Shown here one piece after another: positions 1-10,701 of a stretch of 64,000 nucleotides of DNA. A model generated the notes under the pieces. The model was not told the DNA's origin. It did no database searches and saw nothing but the letters and a program-made list of their open reading frames with translations. The position numbers were made by a program, and so were the translations under genes. Position 1 is the first letter of the stretch. Every line of letters starts with the position of its first letter. The stretch comes from Halomonas sp. 54_146 (lineage in GTDB: Bacteria; Pseudomonadota; Gammaproteobacteria; Pseudomonadales; Halomonadaceae): contig NZ_LGEN01000005.1 in assembly GCF_001507855.1 (NCBI RefSeq), positions 1-64,000 of the forward strand, given 5' to 3'.

Positions 1-53
1 CGTATCCACTCGTGTTGGTTGAGATCTTGGTCGTGATCAATCAACAGGATACG
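1..53 (-). other. Possible 5' fragment of a response-regulator-like gene leaving the window
   Basis: On the minus strand, codons from 53 towards 1 read RILLIDHDQDLNQHEWI, which resembles the first beta strand and acidic pocket of a response-regulator receiver domain. No ATG or GTG lies in this frame: the codon before R is TGG, and a stop (TAG) lies a few codons upstream. The start would therefore have to be the TTG at 42-44, or the frame is disrupted. Only about 17 codons are visible, so this is a weak guess. Confidence 0.25.
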
Positions 54-145
54 CCACCCTTCCTACCTCCTCCCATACACCAGACTTGAGCTTAACTCAT
101 CTCACCCGCAGTATTGGATCACCGGTGCAAAGAAGAGGAAGTGCT

Positions 146-838
146 ATGCGCAATGCTAATAAGCTAAGCATTGAAGTTTGGGATGGCTGGGTTCGCGTTT
201 TTCACTGGGGATTAGTGCTTGCCGTGTTGGTATCTTTTTATACCACCAAGACCAGCGCGGTACCGTTCCTGTTTCCTATCGACGTACATGCCCAAGCGGG
301 CTATGTGGTGTTAGGGCTGCTGGTGTTTCGTTGGCTGTGGGGGGTGTTAGGCAGCGTTTACGCAAGGTTCAGCACTTTTTTATATCCTCCCGCGCCAACC
401 ATTGCCTACTCAAAAACATTGCTGAAGCGCCAGCCAAACACCTATGCCAGCCATAACCCATTAGGTGGCTGGATGGTGATAATCATGCTGCTTTCGCTCA
501 GCTTTCAGGCGGTTAGCGGCCTGTTTTTAAGCGACGATATCTTTTTCCAAGGGCCGCTTTATGGCTTATTTGGCAAAGGCGTGGGGAGCCAGCTGAGCAC
601 TTTGCATCAACTCAATAGCCATTTACTGATCATCCTGATTGGGCTGCATTTGCTTGGGTTGGTCGTGCATCGTCTGCTGGGAGAGCCGCTGGTGACGGCG
701 ATGTTGGTCGGTACAAAACGATTTCGCCAGCAGCCCATTGATGCGCGCAACGAGCTGTTGAATGCTGCCACGCTGCGTTTACGCGCGATCGGAGCCTTAT
801 GTATCGCTGCTGGCGTTGTCCTATGGCTATGGTTTTAA
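146..838 (+). CDS. Cytochrome b561 family membrane protein
   Basis: Di-heme b-type cytochrome of the COG3658/b561 type, 230 residues, expected to pass electrons between quinol and a partner redox protein in the inner membrane. Four hydrophobic helices are visible, with histidines suited to heme ligation: His in VFHWGLVLAV, in DVHAQAGYV, and several in the segment HQLNSHLLIILIGLHLLG. The ATG at 146 was chosen over an upstream TTG at 86 because a purine-rich Shine-Dalgarno (AGAGGAA, 134-140) precedes it. The gene ends in TGG TTT TAA, and its last codons are duplicated twice downstream (see the 827-871 repeat). The natural electron partner is not in the window. Confidence 0.85.
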   Translation: MRNANKLSIEVWDGWVRVFHWGLVLAVLVSFYTTKTSAVPFLFPIDVHAQAGYVVLGLLVFRWLWGVLGSVYARFSTFLYPPAPTIAYSKTLLKRQPNTYASHNPLGGWMVIIMLLSLSFQAVSGLFLSDDIFFQGPLYGLFGKGVGSQLSTLHQLNSHLLIILIGLHLLGLVVHRLLGEPLVTAMLVGTKRFRQQPIDARNELLNAATLRLRAIGALCIAAGVVLWLWF

Positions 839-871
839 CGGCGATGGTTTTAAAGGCGATGGTTTTAACGC
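827..871 (+). repeat. Three 15-bp tandem units at the 3' end of the cytochrome b561 gene
   Basis: Units 827-841, 842-856 and 857-871 share the pattern CNATGGTTTTAANGN. The first unit contains the gene's stop codon (TAA 836-838). Copies two and three place further TAA triplets at 851-853 and 866-868, in the same frame. Confidence 0.85.
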
Positions 872-874
872 TAT

Positions 875-1908
<1,034 letters not shown>

Positions 1909-1910
1909 CT

Positions 1911-1938
1911 AAGGTGATTAAAGCCTAGTGATTAAGGC
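1911..1938. repeat. Two 14-bp tandem units between wrbA and the GGCT-like gene
   Basis: Units 1911-1924 and 1925-1938 share GTGATTAA and a trailing AGC/GGC. They lie five bases beyond the stop codon (1944-1946, minus strand) of the GGCT-like gene. Confidence 0.7.
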
Positions 1939-1943
1939 ACATG

Positions 1944-2426
1944 TTACCAGAGCGATGGGGGTGCTAGAGCGAGTGATGAGCCAACAGGTGGCGAAAAAGC
2001 ATGTTGTGCTTGCGGCAAACGCAAGTAGACCCAGGCGCTGCTGCCATCACTGAGTGTTTTTTTAACCCGTTCGTAGCGAATGCCCAGGCGCTCATAGCGG
2101 TCAAGGCGCGCTAACTCTGTGGCATCTACGCGCAGCCGCAGCCCTTCAACCTGGCTATCTGGCTGCTGGGTAAGATCCAGCCCATTACGCCGGTATCCTT
2201 CAAGCACCGCTTGCTCAGGCGCACCAAAGCTGCCCATGACGACTAACCGTATGGGCGCGTAGCGTAGCGTGCCGTAAACGAATACGTGATGGGTGCGCTG
2301 TTCGATAGCGGGAAGCTCAGCAGGGCGGTCATAAAACCAAGGGCTGAGCATCGTTAGCCACAGCCATCCGGCAACACTTACCAGCCCCAGGCTAATGGCT
2401 ATCAACAGGCGTTTTAGCCAAACCAT
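1944..2426 (-). CDS. Membrane-anchored gamma-glutamylcyclotransferase-like (AIG2/GGCT) protein
   Basis: 160-residue protein with one N-terminal hydrophobic helix (LLIAISLGLVSVAGWLWLTM) followed by an AIG2/GGCT-like domain. The hallmark VFVYGTLRYAP sits at about residue 48, and the later LARLDRYERLGIRYERV corresponds to the region that carries the catalytic acid in this fold. GGCT-fold proteins cyclise gamma-glutamyl groups; here the helix would hold the domain at the inner membrane, and the substrate is unknown. The start at 2426 (MVWLKRLL) follows GAGAGAGGC. The ATG at 2495 would add a non-hydrophobic leader without a good ribosome-binding site. Confidence 0.75.
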   Translation of the reverse strand: MVWLKRLLIAISLGLVSVAGWLWLTMLSPWFYDRPAELPAIEQRTHHVFVYGTLRYAPIRLVVMGSFGAPEQAVLEGYRRNGLDLTQQPDSQVEGLRLRVDATELARLDRYERLGIRYERVKKTLSDGSSAWVYLRLPQAQHAFSPPVGSSLALAPPSLW

Positions 2427-2589
2427 GATGCCTCTCTCTCTTCTTTGGATGGTGACAAATAGTGACGAAAGTGGCTGCGTAGCTTGGCGCGCCAAATGAG
2501 CGATGACAAGCGCTACGTTATCGACTTATTTAATCTGCTATATGTAATGTAAACTAGCTGATGATTAGACCCTACCGGAGGAGCCTGCA

Positions 2590-3192
2590 ATGAATCAGCC
2601 ACTTCGTGATGAACTTGGTGATCAGATGAATTTCCGTGCGCTAGTAGGCGATGTTAAGCCGCTGCCACCGAGTAATCGTGCAGAGCCTGCCTCTATCCGA
2701 AAAAAACCTTCCGAGGCTCAATTAGCTCGGCGTGAATGGGCAGAAGAGGAGTTGGGGGCGCGCAACTTTTTATCCGATGATTTTGTTGATCTGCTGCCGC
2801 CTTTTGATCCCATGGAGTATCGCCGCGAGGGCATTCAACAAGGCGTGGTTGATAAGCTAAAGCACGGTGGTTATAGCGTTCAGTCGCAGCTGCATTTGCT
2901 AAGACGCCCGCTAAGTGAATGCCGCCGAATGCTGTTTCCCTTTATTCAAGAAGCCTACGCCCACGATTTACGTTCGGTGCTGATCATTCACGGCCGTGGC
3001 CGCGAGATTGATAGCCCCGCCAACGTGCTGCGCTCGTACCTTGCCAAATGGCTTAGCCAGTTTGAGGAAGTGCAGGCGTATGTATCCGCCCAGCCTTCTG
3101 AAGGTGGCCTGGGCGCGACTTGGGTGATGCTGCGCAAAAGCGATCGCGCCAAAGCCAATAATCGTGAGCGCCAGCAAAAGCGGCGGGGATGA
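2590..3192 (+). CDS. smrA: Smr-domain protein (SmrA-like endonuclease family)
   Basis: 200-residue cytoplasmic protein with an unstructured, charged N-terminal half and a C-terminal Smr domain. The Smr signatures are SQLHLLRRPLSEC at about residue 98 (the usual LDLHG motif is degenerate here), LIIHGRGRE at about 131 and GATWVMLRK at about 177. Stand-alone Smr proteins nick DNA or RNA; E. coli SmrA has been reported as a DNA endonuclease. GGAGGAG ends eight bases before the ATG. The gene stands alone and ends shortly before a strong terminator. Confidence 0.85.
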   Translation: MNQPLRDELGDQMNFRALVGDVKPLPPSNRAEPASIRKKPSEAQLARREWAEEELGARNFLSDDFVDLLPPFDPMEYRREGIQQGVVDKLKHGGYSVQSQLHLLRRPLSECRRMLFPFIQEAYAHDLRSVLIIHGRGREIDSPANVLRSYLAKWLSQFEEVQAYVSAQPSEGGLGATWVMLRKSDRAKANNRERQQKRRG

Positions 3193-3205
3193 ATATAGCC
3201 AGATC

Positions 3206-3234
3206 GGTTTCAAAATAACCAGGTTTCAAAATAA
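3206..3234. repeat. Two exact 13-bp copies, period 16 bp, after smrA
   Basis: GGTTTCAAAATAA occurs at 3206-3218 and again at 3222-3234, between the smrA stop codon and the terminator. Confidence 0.8.
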
Positions 3235-3262
3235 AAAAAGGGCAGCCCACGCTGCCCTTTTT
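3233..3262. terminator. Bidirectional intrinsic terminator between smrA and the DUF934 gene
   Basis: Stem GGGCAGC (3240-3246) pairs with GCTGCCC (3251-3257) around loop CCAC. It is flanked by an A run on the left and a T run on the right, so it can end smrA transcription and the opposing cysI-DUF934 transcript. Confidence 0.9.
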
Positions 3263-3284
3263 GCTTTTTTTACATCTGTTTTAT

Positions 3285-3830
3285 TTATTTGCGGGCCGTT
3301 AAACGACGCTCAAACAGTGCTTGGCGCTCTTCCACATCGGTTTGGTAGCGAACGCTGAAGGCATTGAGTGCACGCAAAGCATCTTCTGGGTGCTGGTCAT
3401 CGCGCAGGGCCATGGCAGTAAAACCACAGCGGCGCATATAATCCAGCTGGTCAACCAGCACGTCACCTACTGCACGCACTTCACCCTTGTACGCATAGCG
3501 TTCGCGCAGCAGGCGGGCGAGGGTATAGCCACGGCCATCGGTAAACGCAGGAAAATCAATGGCAATCGCGCTGACACTGCTTAGCTGTTGACCAAGTTCA
3601 GCATTTAGCTCGGTATCGCTGGTGAGCAGCGGCGCAAGCTCAGTGTCGTCTTGGTTGGCTTGCCACAGCGCCAGCGGAACAAACGCCGGGCGCTGCTCGG
3701 GTAGGGTGTCAGCATCGTAGGAGACACACCAAGCGTTCTCGGCCGCTAACTCGCCGTGAGCAATCAAGTGATCAACATGAACCGGCGTTAGCTCAACCGC
3801 TTCAATTTGCGTTTCATCATTACTGGGCAT
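3285..3830 (-). CDS. DUF934 protein, sulfite-reductase partner
   Basis: 181-residue DUF934 protein, commonly encoded directly after the hemoprotein sulfite reductase in proteobacteria and thought to help in assimilatory sulfate/sulfite reduction. The recognisable block is IAIDFPAFTDGRGYTLARLL, followed by GEVRAVGDVLVDQLDYMRRCGF. The ATG at 3830 has AAGGAG seven bases upstream. A GTG at 3836 is too close to that site. The start lies inside the end of cysI (stop at 3820), so the two are translated as a coupled pair. Confidence 0.88.
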   Translation of the reverse strand: MPSNDETQIEAVELTPVHVDHLIAHGELAAENAWCVSYDADTLPEQRPAFVPLALWQANQDDTELAPLLTSDTELNAELGQQLSSVSAIAIDFPAFTDGRGYTLARLLRERYAYKGEVRAVGDVLVDQLDYMRRCGFTAMALRDDQHPEDALRALNAFSVRYQTDVEERQALFERRLTARK

Positions 3831-5475
3831 AGACACGCTCCTTAAAGGGTTTTAAGCCAATACGGCGATAAGTATCCAGGAAGCGCTCATCTTCGTGACG
3901 CTGTGCCACATAGACTTCCAGCACTTTCTCAACCACATTTGGAACGTCTTCACGGAAAAACGAAGGCCCCAGAATCTTACCCAGCGAGGCATCGTCGGTT
4001 GAGTTACCGCCAATCGATATCTGGTAGTACTCTTTGCCTTTTTTATCTACGCCCAAGATGCCGATATGCCCCACGTGGTGGTGACCACAGGCATTCATGC
4101 AGCCGGAGATATTCAGATCCAGCGGGCCCAGGTCATACAGGAAGTCTAAATCTTCAAAACGCTCCTGCAGCGCCTGTGCAATAGGAATCGACACCGCATT
4201 CGCCAAGCTGCAGTAATCGCCGCCAGGGCAGCAGATGATGTCATTAAGCGTGCCCACGGTAGGGTTCGCCATGCCCAGCGCATCAAGCTCTTTCCACAGC
4301 GCTTCCAGCTCATCTACCGGTACGTCAGAAAGCACGAGATTCTGCTCATGGGTAACGCGCACTTCACCAAAGCTGTAGCGATCGGCTAAATCAGCGACGG
4401 CTTCCATTTGGTCAGCGGTGACATCTCCAGGCGCATGTTCGCGGCGTTTCAGCGATAGCGTCACCGCTTTATAGCCAGGCACTTTGTGATCAGTCACGTT
4501 GTTGGTCACAAAACGCGAGAAGCTTCTGTTTTCGCCGCGAAGGCGATCGAAATCTTCCGTTGCTGACGCTGCTACTGGGCGGCGATCCGGTTCGGGAAAG
4601 TGGCCTTTCGCGGCGTCAACCGCTGCTTGGTTAAGCGTTTGGGGGCCGTCTTTCAAGTGCGCCCACTCTTCCTCTACGCGGCGACGAAATTCCTCAATGC
4701 CCAGCGCTTTAACCAGAATTTTAATCCGCGCTTTGAACTTGTTATCCCGGCGACCAAACTGGTTGTAAACCCGCACACAGGCTTCCAAGTAGGTCAGCAG
4801 ATGCTGCCAGGGCAGGTCGTCGCGCACCACATCGGCGATCATCGGTGTGCGGCCTAGGCCACCACCGGCCAATACTTTAATACGCAGTTCGCCGTCGGCG
4901 TTGTGCCATAGGCGCAGGCCAATATCGTGAACCTGAATGGCCGCGCGGTCTTGGGCGGCACCGCTAACGGCAATTTTGAACTTGCGCGGCAGATAGGCGA
5001 ATTCTGGGTGCAGGGTCGACCACTGGCGGATTAATTCACACCAGGGGCGTGGGTCTTCCACTTCATCGTTGGCGATGCCGGCAAACTGGTCGCTGGTGGT
5101 GTTACGAATGCAGTTACCGCTGGTTTGAATCGCGTGCATTTGTACCTTGGCGAGATCGGCCAAAATGTCCGGCACGTCTTCAAGCGCTGGCCAGTTCAGC
5201 TGTAAATTCTGCCGAGTGGTAAAGTGGCCGTAGCCGCGGTCGTAACGGCGAGTGATCTCAGCAAGCGCGCGAAGTTGGTTCCCCGCCAGCATGCCGTAAG
5301 GAATCGCAATTCGCAGCATGGGCGCATGGCGTTGAATATAGAGGCCGTTCTGCAACCGCAGGGGGCGAAACTCTTCTTCTCCCAAACGCCCGGCACGGTA
5401 GCGTTCCATTTGGTCGCGAAACTGCGCGACGCGCTCGTCAACCAGGGTTTGGTCGTGAATATCATAACGGTACAT
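3820..5475 (-). CDS. cysI: Nitrite/sulfite reductase hemoprotein (siroheme, 4Fe-4S)
   Basis: 551-residue enzyme reducing sulfite to sulfide for cysteine synthesis. It has two ferredoxin-like half domains (about 20-90 and 330-400) and siroheme/4Fe-4S segments. Substrate-binding basic residues lie in YGHFTTRQNLQLNW, and NCIRNTT follows. The cluster cysteines are in CCPGGDYCSLAN (about 425) and SGCMNACGHHHVGH (about 465). The start at 5475 (MYRYDIHDQT) follows AGGATC; the ATG at 5508 would add 11 residues not typical of the family. A 7-7-7 inverted repeat upstream (5551-5571) could be a LysR-type operator. cysI with a DUF934 gene is the usual pairing. Confidence 0.92.
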   Translation of the reverse strand: MYRYDIHDQTLVDERVAQFRDQMERYRAGRLGEEEFRPLRLQNGLYIQRHAPMLRIAIPYGMLAGNQLRALAEITRRYDRGYGHFTTRQNLQLNWPALEDVPDILADLAKVQMHAIQTSGNCIRNTTSDQFAGIANDEVEDPRPWCELIRQWSTLHPEFAYLPRKFKIAVSGAAQDRAAIQVHDIGLRLWHNADGELRIKVLAGGGLGRTPMIADVVRDDLPWQHLLTYLEACVRVYNQFGRRDNKFKARIKILVKALGIEEFRRRVEEEWAHLKDGPQTLNQAAVDAAKGHFPEPDRRPVAASATEDFDRLRGENRSFSRFVTNNVTDHKVPGYKAVTLSLKRREHAPGDVTADQMEAVADLADRYSFGEVRVTHEQNLVLSDVPVDELEALWKELDALGMANPTVGTLNDIICCPGGDYCSLANAVSIPIAQALQERFEDLDFLYDLGPLDLNISGCMNACGHHHVGHIGILGVDKKGKEYYQISIGGNSTDDASLGKILGPSFFREDVPNVVEKVLEVYVAQRHEDERFLDTYRRIGLKPFKERVYAQ

Positions 5476-5550
5476 GTGGCACGATCCTGCTAAAAGCGAA
5501 ATGGTCACGTTGAGACGGACGTTAGTGTAGCGCTACCTTAACGCGAGCGT

Positions 5551-5571
5551 TATATTCTACAAAAGAATATA
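5551..5571. promoter_or_regulatory. Inverted repeat of LysR-type spacing upstream of cysI
   Basis: TATATTC (5551-5557) and GAATATA (5565-5571) are perfect 7-bp arms around 7 bp. ATTC-N7-GAAT fits the T-N11-A style of LysR-family operators. A CysB-type regulator is the natural guess because the first gene downstream is cysI. Confidence 0.45.
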
Positions 5572-5679
5572 TAATTATCTTTTTATCTCTAAAAGCTATT
5601 TAGAGCGATAGTGAAGCAAAAGCCACGCTCAGGTGGCTGATCAAAATGGTTTCTCAAGAGGGCTTATTAAGACAGCTTA

Positions 5680-7005
5680 TCAGAAGGCTTGAGCCTGCCA
5701 GTGGCGGCGTTGCCAAACCCACAGAAACCCCGCTGAGTTGATAAATCGGTACAGCAGCTGCATCAGCCAAATGCCTAGCAGGCCATGCGCCAAGTGGACA
5801 CCCACCCACCAGGCCAGGGGTAAAAAAAGTAACCACTGCATCCCTAAGGTCAGGATCATCACCGTGCGCTGAGCACCGGCACCCATTAACGCCTGGGCAA
5901 GCACTAACGCGGCGGCATCCAGCACAATCATGATGCCGGTTAACTGCAGCGGTAATTTGCCCAGAGCGATGAGTTCATTGTTGCTGAAAAAGAGGGCAAG
6001 TAGCGGTTCGGGCAAGAGCACCATAGGCACTGCCAACACCATAAGCAGCAACCAGGCGACCCGCAGCGCATCCAGCCCCCAGCGGTGTGCCTCAATCTGG
6101 GCATCGCGCCCCAGCGCTTCGCCAACAAGGCTCATGGCCGCAACGCCGACCCCCACACCCGGCAATATCAGCAGCAGTGATAAATTAATCAGCACATGGC
6201 CAACCGCTACACTGGCCGTGCCTAGTTGGCTTAGCAGCCAAAACAGTACCGCGTAGCCTGCGGCAAACCAAAGTTGCTGAATAGAATGCGGGGCGGCAAG
6301 CGCCAAGGTAGCGCGTAACGTAGCAAAGCTAGGCAGGCGTGCGAATGAACCTTGCTGACGAGCATCTTTTGCGCTCACCCAGCACCATAAAACTAAACCA
6401 GTGAATAGCGAAAGCGTGGTGCCTGCACCTGCGCCACTAGCGCCCATTTCCGGCAGGCCGGCAAGGCCATAAATAAGCCCTGTGCTAGCGGCTACATTGA
6501 GTACGTGAACCGCGACAATAATACGCAAATAGAGGTGCGTTTGTTGGCGGCCGTTCCAGTAGCCACGAAAGCAGAGCGTGAGCGCAATGGCCGAGAGTGA
6601 CACGACGCGCCAGCGAAAATAGTCAACGGCAATCGCGCGTACGTCGGCCGCCTGGGTAATAACGCCGACCAACAGCGGTGCTTGCCACCAGGCCAAGAGT
6701 GACAGCGGCAGGGCCACCGCAAGGCCAATCATCATTCCTGACTGCAGCGGTTGGCCAATGTTGGGGTGGCTTGCGCCAGCGCGCTGGGCGGTTTGCGCTT
6801 GCACACTAGAGGAAAGGCCAAACACTAGGGCGCTGAGCATAAACATCGCGTAACCGCCCACCCCTACACCCGCAAGCGCTACTTCACCTAAGCGCCCCAC
6901 CAGAGCCGCATCGATCAAGTTAAGCAGGCTCTGCGACAGCATGCCCAGCATGATGGGTAAGGCAAGGCGAATCACCTTGCCATGACGGTTCGCTACCAGC
7001 ACCAA
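5680..7005 (-). CDS. MATE-family efflux transporter (DinF-like)
   Basis: About 441 residues with twelve hydrophobic helices, matching MATE/DinF multidrug-Na+ or H+ antiporters. Near the N-terminus PIMLGMLSQSLLNLIDAALVG is the typical first MATE helix, and GMLGSQ-like spacing recurs in the second half. The gene begins directly after the metH stop codon: candidate starts are TTG at 7005 or GTG at 7002, and no strong ribosome-binding site is visible, so translation probably relies on coupling to metH. Substrate cannot be told from sequence. Confidence 0.85.
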   Translation of the reverse strand: MVLVANRHGKVIRLALPIMLGMLSQSLLNLIDAALVGRLGEVALAGVGVGGYAMFMLSALVFGLSSSVQAQTAQRAGASHPNIGQPLQSGMMIGLAVALPLSLLAWWQAPLLVGVITQAADVRAIAVDYFRWRVVSLSAIALTLCFRGYWNGRQQTHLYLRIIVAVHVLNVAASTGLIYGLAGLPEMGASGAGAGTTLSLFTGLVLWCWVSAKDARQQGSFARLPSFATLRATLALAAPHSIQQLWFAAGYAVLFWLLSQLGTASVAVGHVLINLSLLLILPGVGVGVAAMSLVGEALGRDAQIEAHRWGLDALRVAWLLLMVLAVPMVLLPEPLLALFFSNNELIALGKLPLQLTGIMIVLDAAALVLAQALMGAGAQRTVMILTLGMQWLLFLPLAWWVGVHLAHGLLGIWLMQLLYRFINSAGFLWVWQRRHWQAQAF

Positions 7006-10000
7006 TCAGCTCGGGTCGTAGGAAAGCACCGGTGCTAACCAACGCTCCATTTCCTCAAGGGGCATCTGCTTACGTGCGGCAATGGCCTCGACCTGGTCGC
7101 GGGTAATTTTGCCGGTCGAAAAATATTTCGACTGCGGATGCGCAAAGTACCAGCCGGAAACCGCCGCGGCGGGCCACATGGCGAAGTTTTCCGTCAGCGC
7201 AAGCCCGGTATTTTCGGTGGCATCCAGCAGCCGGAATAGCGTGGCTTTTTCGGTGTGATCCGGGCAGGCGGGGTAGCCAGGGGCAGGGCGAATACCCTGA
7301 TACTTCTCAGCGATCAAGGCATCGTTGTCCAGGGTTTCTTCCGGCACATAACCCCAGAATTCTTTGCGCACCCGTTCATGCATGCGCTCGGCAAAGGCTT
7401 CGGCAAGGCGATCTGTCAATGCCTGCACCATTATCGCGTTATAGTCATCGCCTGCTGCCTCGTAAGCCTTGGATAGCTCATCCACACCGTGGCCAGTGGT
7501 CACCGCGAAACCGCCAATCCAATCGGCTTTGCCGCTCTCTTTCGGGGCAATAAAGTCGGCCAGGCTGTAGCAGATACCGTCGCGACCTTTGGTGGTTTGT
7601 TGGCGAATGTGATGCAGGCGTTCAATCACTTCACTGCGCGACTCGTCTGCGTAGACCTCAATCACGTCGTCATCCACGCTATTGGCAGGCCACAGGCCGA
7701 TAACGCCGCGTGCCTGCACACGCTTTTCTTCAACCAGCTTGCGTAGCATTACTTTGGCGTCTTCAAACAGGTTGCGGGCCGCTTCACCAACGACGTTATC
7801 GTTAAGGATTTTGGGGTACTTACCCGCCAGCTGCCAGCTCATAAAGAACGGCGTCCAGTCGATGCGTTCAATCAACTCTTCGAGGTCGTAGTCATCGAAG
7901 GTTTTTAGCCCCAGCATATTGGGCTCAGCGGGGGTGTGGGCGCTCCAGTCGGTGCGGAAGCGGCGCTTGCGAGCTTGGGTGTAGTCCAGGTCTGCCGCTT
8001 TGGGGCGGCGTTTGGCGTTACGCTCGCGCACCTTTTCGTACTCTTCGCGAATTTCCGCGACGTAAGCGGCTTTTTGGTTGGGTGCCAGCAGCCTGCTTGC
8101 CACGCCAACGGCGCGGGAGGCGTCGGTGACATAAATCACCGGGTGCTCATACTGAGGTTCAATTTTGACCGCGGTATGCGCCTTAGAAGTGGTGGCACCG
8201 CCAATCAGCAGCGGTAAATCCATGCCGCGGCGCTGCATTTCTTTGGCCACATGAACCATCTCTTCCAGCGAGGGAGTGATCAAGCCGGAAAGGCCGATAA
8301 TATCAGCGTTATGATCTTTGGCAGCCTGCAAGATTTTATCTGCAGCCACCATAACCCCAAGGTCAATCACTTCGTAGTTATTACACTGCAGCACCACACC
8401 GACGATATTTTTGCCGATATCGTGGACATCGCCTTTCACCGTGGCCATCACGATCTTGCCTTTGGCCTGGGTGTCTTCGCTTTTCTCGGCTTCGATATAG
8501 GGGATCAAGTAAGCCACGGCTTGTTTCATCACTCGCGCAGACTTAACCACCTGAGGCAGGAACATCTTGCCATCGCCGAACAAATCGCCGACCACGTTCA
8601 TGCCGTCCATCAGCGGGCCTTCAATCACTTCAATAGGGCGCGCCGCTTGGGCGCGGGCCTGCTCGGTGTCTTCTTCGATATACACCGTAATGCCTTTCAC
8701 CAGCGCATGTTCAATGCGCTTATTCACCGGCCAGCTGCGCCACTCAAGGTCTTCTTTTTTGGCAGCGCCGCTGCCGTCGCCTTTATATTTATCGGCGAGA
8801 TCTAAAAGTCGCTCGGTGCCATCGCTGCGCCGGTTAAGCACCACATCTTCAACGGCATCGCGCAGCTCAGCGGGCAGGTCGTCATACACCGCAAGCTGGC
8901 TGGCGTTGACGATCCCCATGCTCAGGCCGGCGCGAATCGCGTAATAAAGGAAAACGGAGTGGATGGCTTCGCGCACCGGGTTGTTACCCCGAAACGAGAA
9001 CGAAACGTTGGAAACGCCGCCAGACACCATGGCGTGGGGCAGGTTTTCACGAATCCACTGGGTAGCCTCAATGAAATCAACCGCGTAGTTGTTGTGCTCT
9101 TCAATACCCGTGGCAATAGCAAAGATATTGGGGTCGAAAATGATGTCTTCAGCGGGGAAGCCGATTTCATCGACCAACAGGCGATAAGCGCGCTGGCAAA
9201 TTTCGGTTTTGCGCGCAAAGGTATCGGCCTGGCCATCTTCATCAAACGCCATCACCACGATAGCAGCACCAAAGCGGCGGCATTTGGTTGCCTGTTCGCG
9301 GAAGGCGGCTTCGCCCTCTTTGAGCGAGATGGAGTTGACCACCGCCTTGCCTTGCACGCACTTCAAGCCCGCTTCGATGATGTCCCATTTGGAGGAGTCG
9401 ATCATAATCGGCACGCGAGCGATATCCGGCTCGCCGGCGATCAAGTTCAGAAAGCGCACCATGGCTTCCTGAGACTCAAGCATGCCTTCGTCCATATTGA
9501 TATCGATGACCTGGGCACCGTTTTCGACTTGCTCAAGGGCAACTTCTAACGCGGTGGTGAAGTCTTCTTCCACAATCAGCCGCTTAAAGCGCGCAGAACC
9601 CGTAACGTTGGTGCGCTCGCCGACGTTGACGAACAGTGAGTCCGCTTCAATATTGAAAGGCTCAAGCCCGGAGAGACGGCAGGCGCGGCTGCGTTCAGGA
9701 ATAACCCGCGGTGCCATATCGCGCACTGAATCAGCAATGGCGCGAATATGTTCAGGCGTTGAGCCACAGCAGCCGCCGATAATATTGACCAAGCCGCTTG
9801 CCGCAAACTCGCTGACAATCTCCGACATCTCTTCCGGTGTTTGGTCGTACTCACCAAACTCGTTGGGCAGGCCTGCGTTGGGGTGGGCAGAAACGAAGGT
9901 ATCAGCCTTGGTGGAAAGCTCTTCTAAATAGGGGCGCAGCTCTTCAGCACCCAGCGCACAGTTTAAACCGACTGACAGCGGCTGAGCGTGGCGAATAGAG

Positions 10001-10701
10001 TTCCAGAACGCTTCAGTGGTTTGCCCGGAAAGCGTACGCCCAGAGGCATCGGTAATCGTGCCGGAAATCATTACCGGTAAGCGCTCGTCGCGGTCATCGA
10101 ACAGCTCTTCCAGGGCGTAAATTGCCGCCTTGGCGTTGAGCGTATCAAAGATGGTTTCGATCATGATCAGATCGGCACCGCCGGCAATCAGCGCCTCGGC
10201 GGCTTCGTAGTAATTTTCGCGCAGCTCGTCAAAGGTGACATTACGCTTGGCCGGGTCGTTGACATCCGGCGAGAGCGAAGCGGTGCGCGAGGTGGGGCCG
10301 AGCACACCGGCAACATAGCGAGGCACGCCGGTTTCGGCGGCCACTGCATCACACACTTCACGGGCCAGGCGCGCTGACTCGCGGTTGAGTTCCACCACCA
10401 GCGATTCCATGCCGTAATCAGACTGCGACAGCTGGGTGCTGTTAAAGGTGTTGGTCTCAATAATGTCGGCACCGGCTTCTAAGTAGTCGCGGTGAATTCG
10501 CGCGACGACATCCGGGCAGGTGAGCGCGAGCAGGTCGTTGTTGCCTTTAAGATCCGAAGGCCAGTCACTGAACCGTTCACCGCGAAAATCCTCCTCGCTT
10601 AACTGGGCGTTCTGCAGCATGGTGCCCATACCGCCGTCTAGAATAAGGATACGTTCAGCAAGGCGTTGGGTAAGGGTCGCGGTCAAAGCACTATCAGCCA
10701 T
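7006..10701 (-). CDS. metH: Cobalamin-dependent methionine synthase
   Basis: 1231-residue four-module enzyme moving a methyl group from methyltetrahydrofolate to homocysteine through cobalamin. The homocysteine module (1 to about 330) carries zinc cysteines in GLNCALG and [11 protein letters not shown]. The pterin module contains [13 protein letters not shown]. The B12 module has the histidine ligand in [12 protein letters not shown] near 760. The C-terminal AdoMet reactivation module includes [12 protein letters not shown] and [11 protein letters not shown]. Length is close to E. coli MetH. The ATG at 10701 is followed by [15 protein letters not shown] found no cobalamin or SAM riboswitch in the 5' region. 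It is followed without a gap by the MATE gene. Confidence 0.97.
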   Translation of the reverse strand: MADSALTATLTQRLAERILILDGGMGTMLQNAQLSEEDFRGERFSDWPSDLKGNNDLLALTCPDVVARIHRDYLEAGADIIETNTFNSTQLSQSDYGMESLVVELNRESARLAREVCDAVAAETGVPRYVAGVLGPTSRTASLSPDVNDPAKRNVTFDELRENYYEAAEALIAGGADLIMIETIFDTLNAKAAIYALEELFDDRDERLPVMISGTITDASGRTLSGQTTEAFWNSIRHAQPLSVGLNCALGAEELRPYLEELSTKADTFVSAHPNAGLPNEFGEYDQTPEEMSEIVSEFAASGLVNIIGGCCGSTPEHIRAIADSVRDMAPRVIPERSRACRLSGLEPFNIEADSLFVNVGERTNVTGSARFKRLIVEEDFTTALEVALEQVENGAQVIDINMDEGMLESQEAMVRFLNLIAGEPDIARVPIMIDSSKWDIIEAGLKCVQGKAVVNSISLKEGEAAFREQATKCRRFGAAIVVMAFDEDGQADTFARKTEICQRAYRLLVDEIGFPAEDIIFDPNIFAIATGIEEHNNYAVDFIEATQWIRENLPHAMVSGGVSNVSFSFRGNNPVREAIHSVFLYYAIRAGLSMGIVNASQLAVYDDLPAELRDAVEDVVLNRRSDGTERLLDLADKYKGDGSGAAKKEDLEWRSWPVNKRIEHALVKGITVYIEEDTEQARAQAARPIEVIEGPLMDGMNVVGDLFGDGKMFLPQVVKSARVMKQAVAYLIPYIEAEKSEDTQAKGKIVMATVKGDVHDIGKNIVGVVLQCNNYEVIDLGVMVAADKILQAAKDHNADIIGLSGLITPSLEEMVHVAKEMQRRGMDLPLLIGGATTSKAHTAVKIEPQYEHPVIYVTDASRAVGVASRLLAPNQKAAYVAEIREEYEKVRERNAKRRPKAADLDYTQARKRRFRTDWSAHTPAEPNMLGLKTFDDYDLEELIERIDWTPFFMSWQLAGKYPKILNDNVVGEAARNLFEDAKVMLRKLVEEKRVQARGVIGLWPANSVDDDVIEVYADESRSEVIERLHHIRQQTTKGRDGICYSLADFIAPKESGKADWIGGFAVTTGHGVDELSKAYEAAGDDYNAIMVQALTDRLAEAFAERMHERVRKEFWGYVPEETLDNDALIAEKYQGIRPAPGYPACPDHTEKATLFRLLDATENTGLALTENFAMWPAAAVSGWYFAHPQSKYFSTGKITRDQVEAIAARKQMPLEEMERWLAPVLSYDPS

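Noticed and set aside
8251-8805. 184-residue open frame on the plus strand inside metH
   Set aside because: Antisense to a full-length, strongly conserved metH, and the protein has no recognisable domain. Long antisense frames are common in GC-rich coding DNA.
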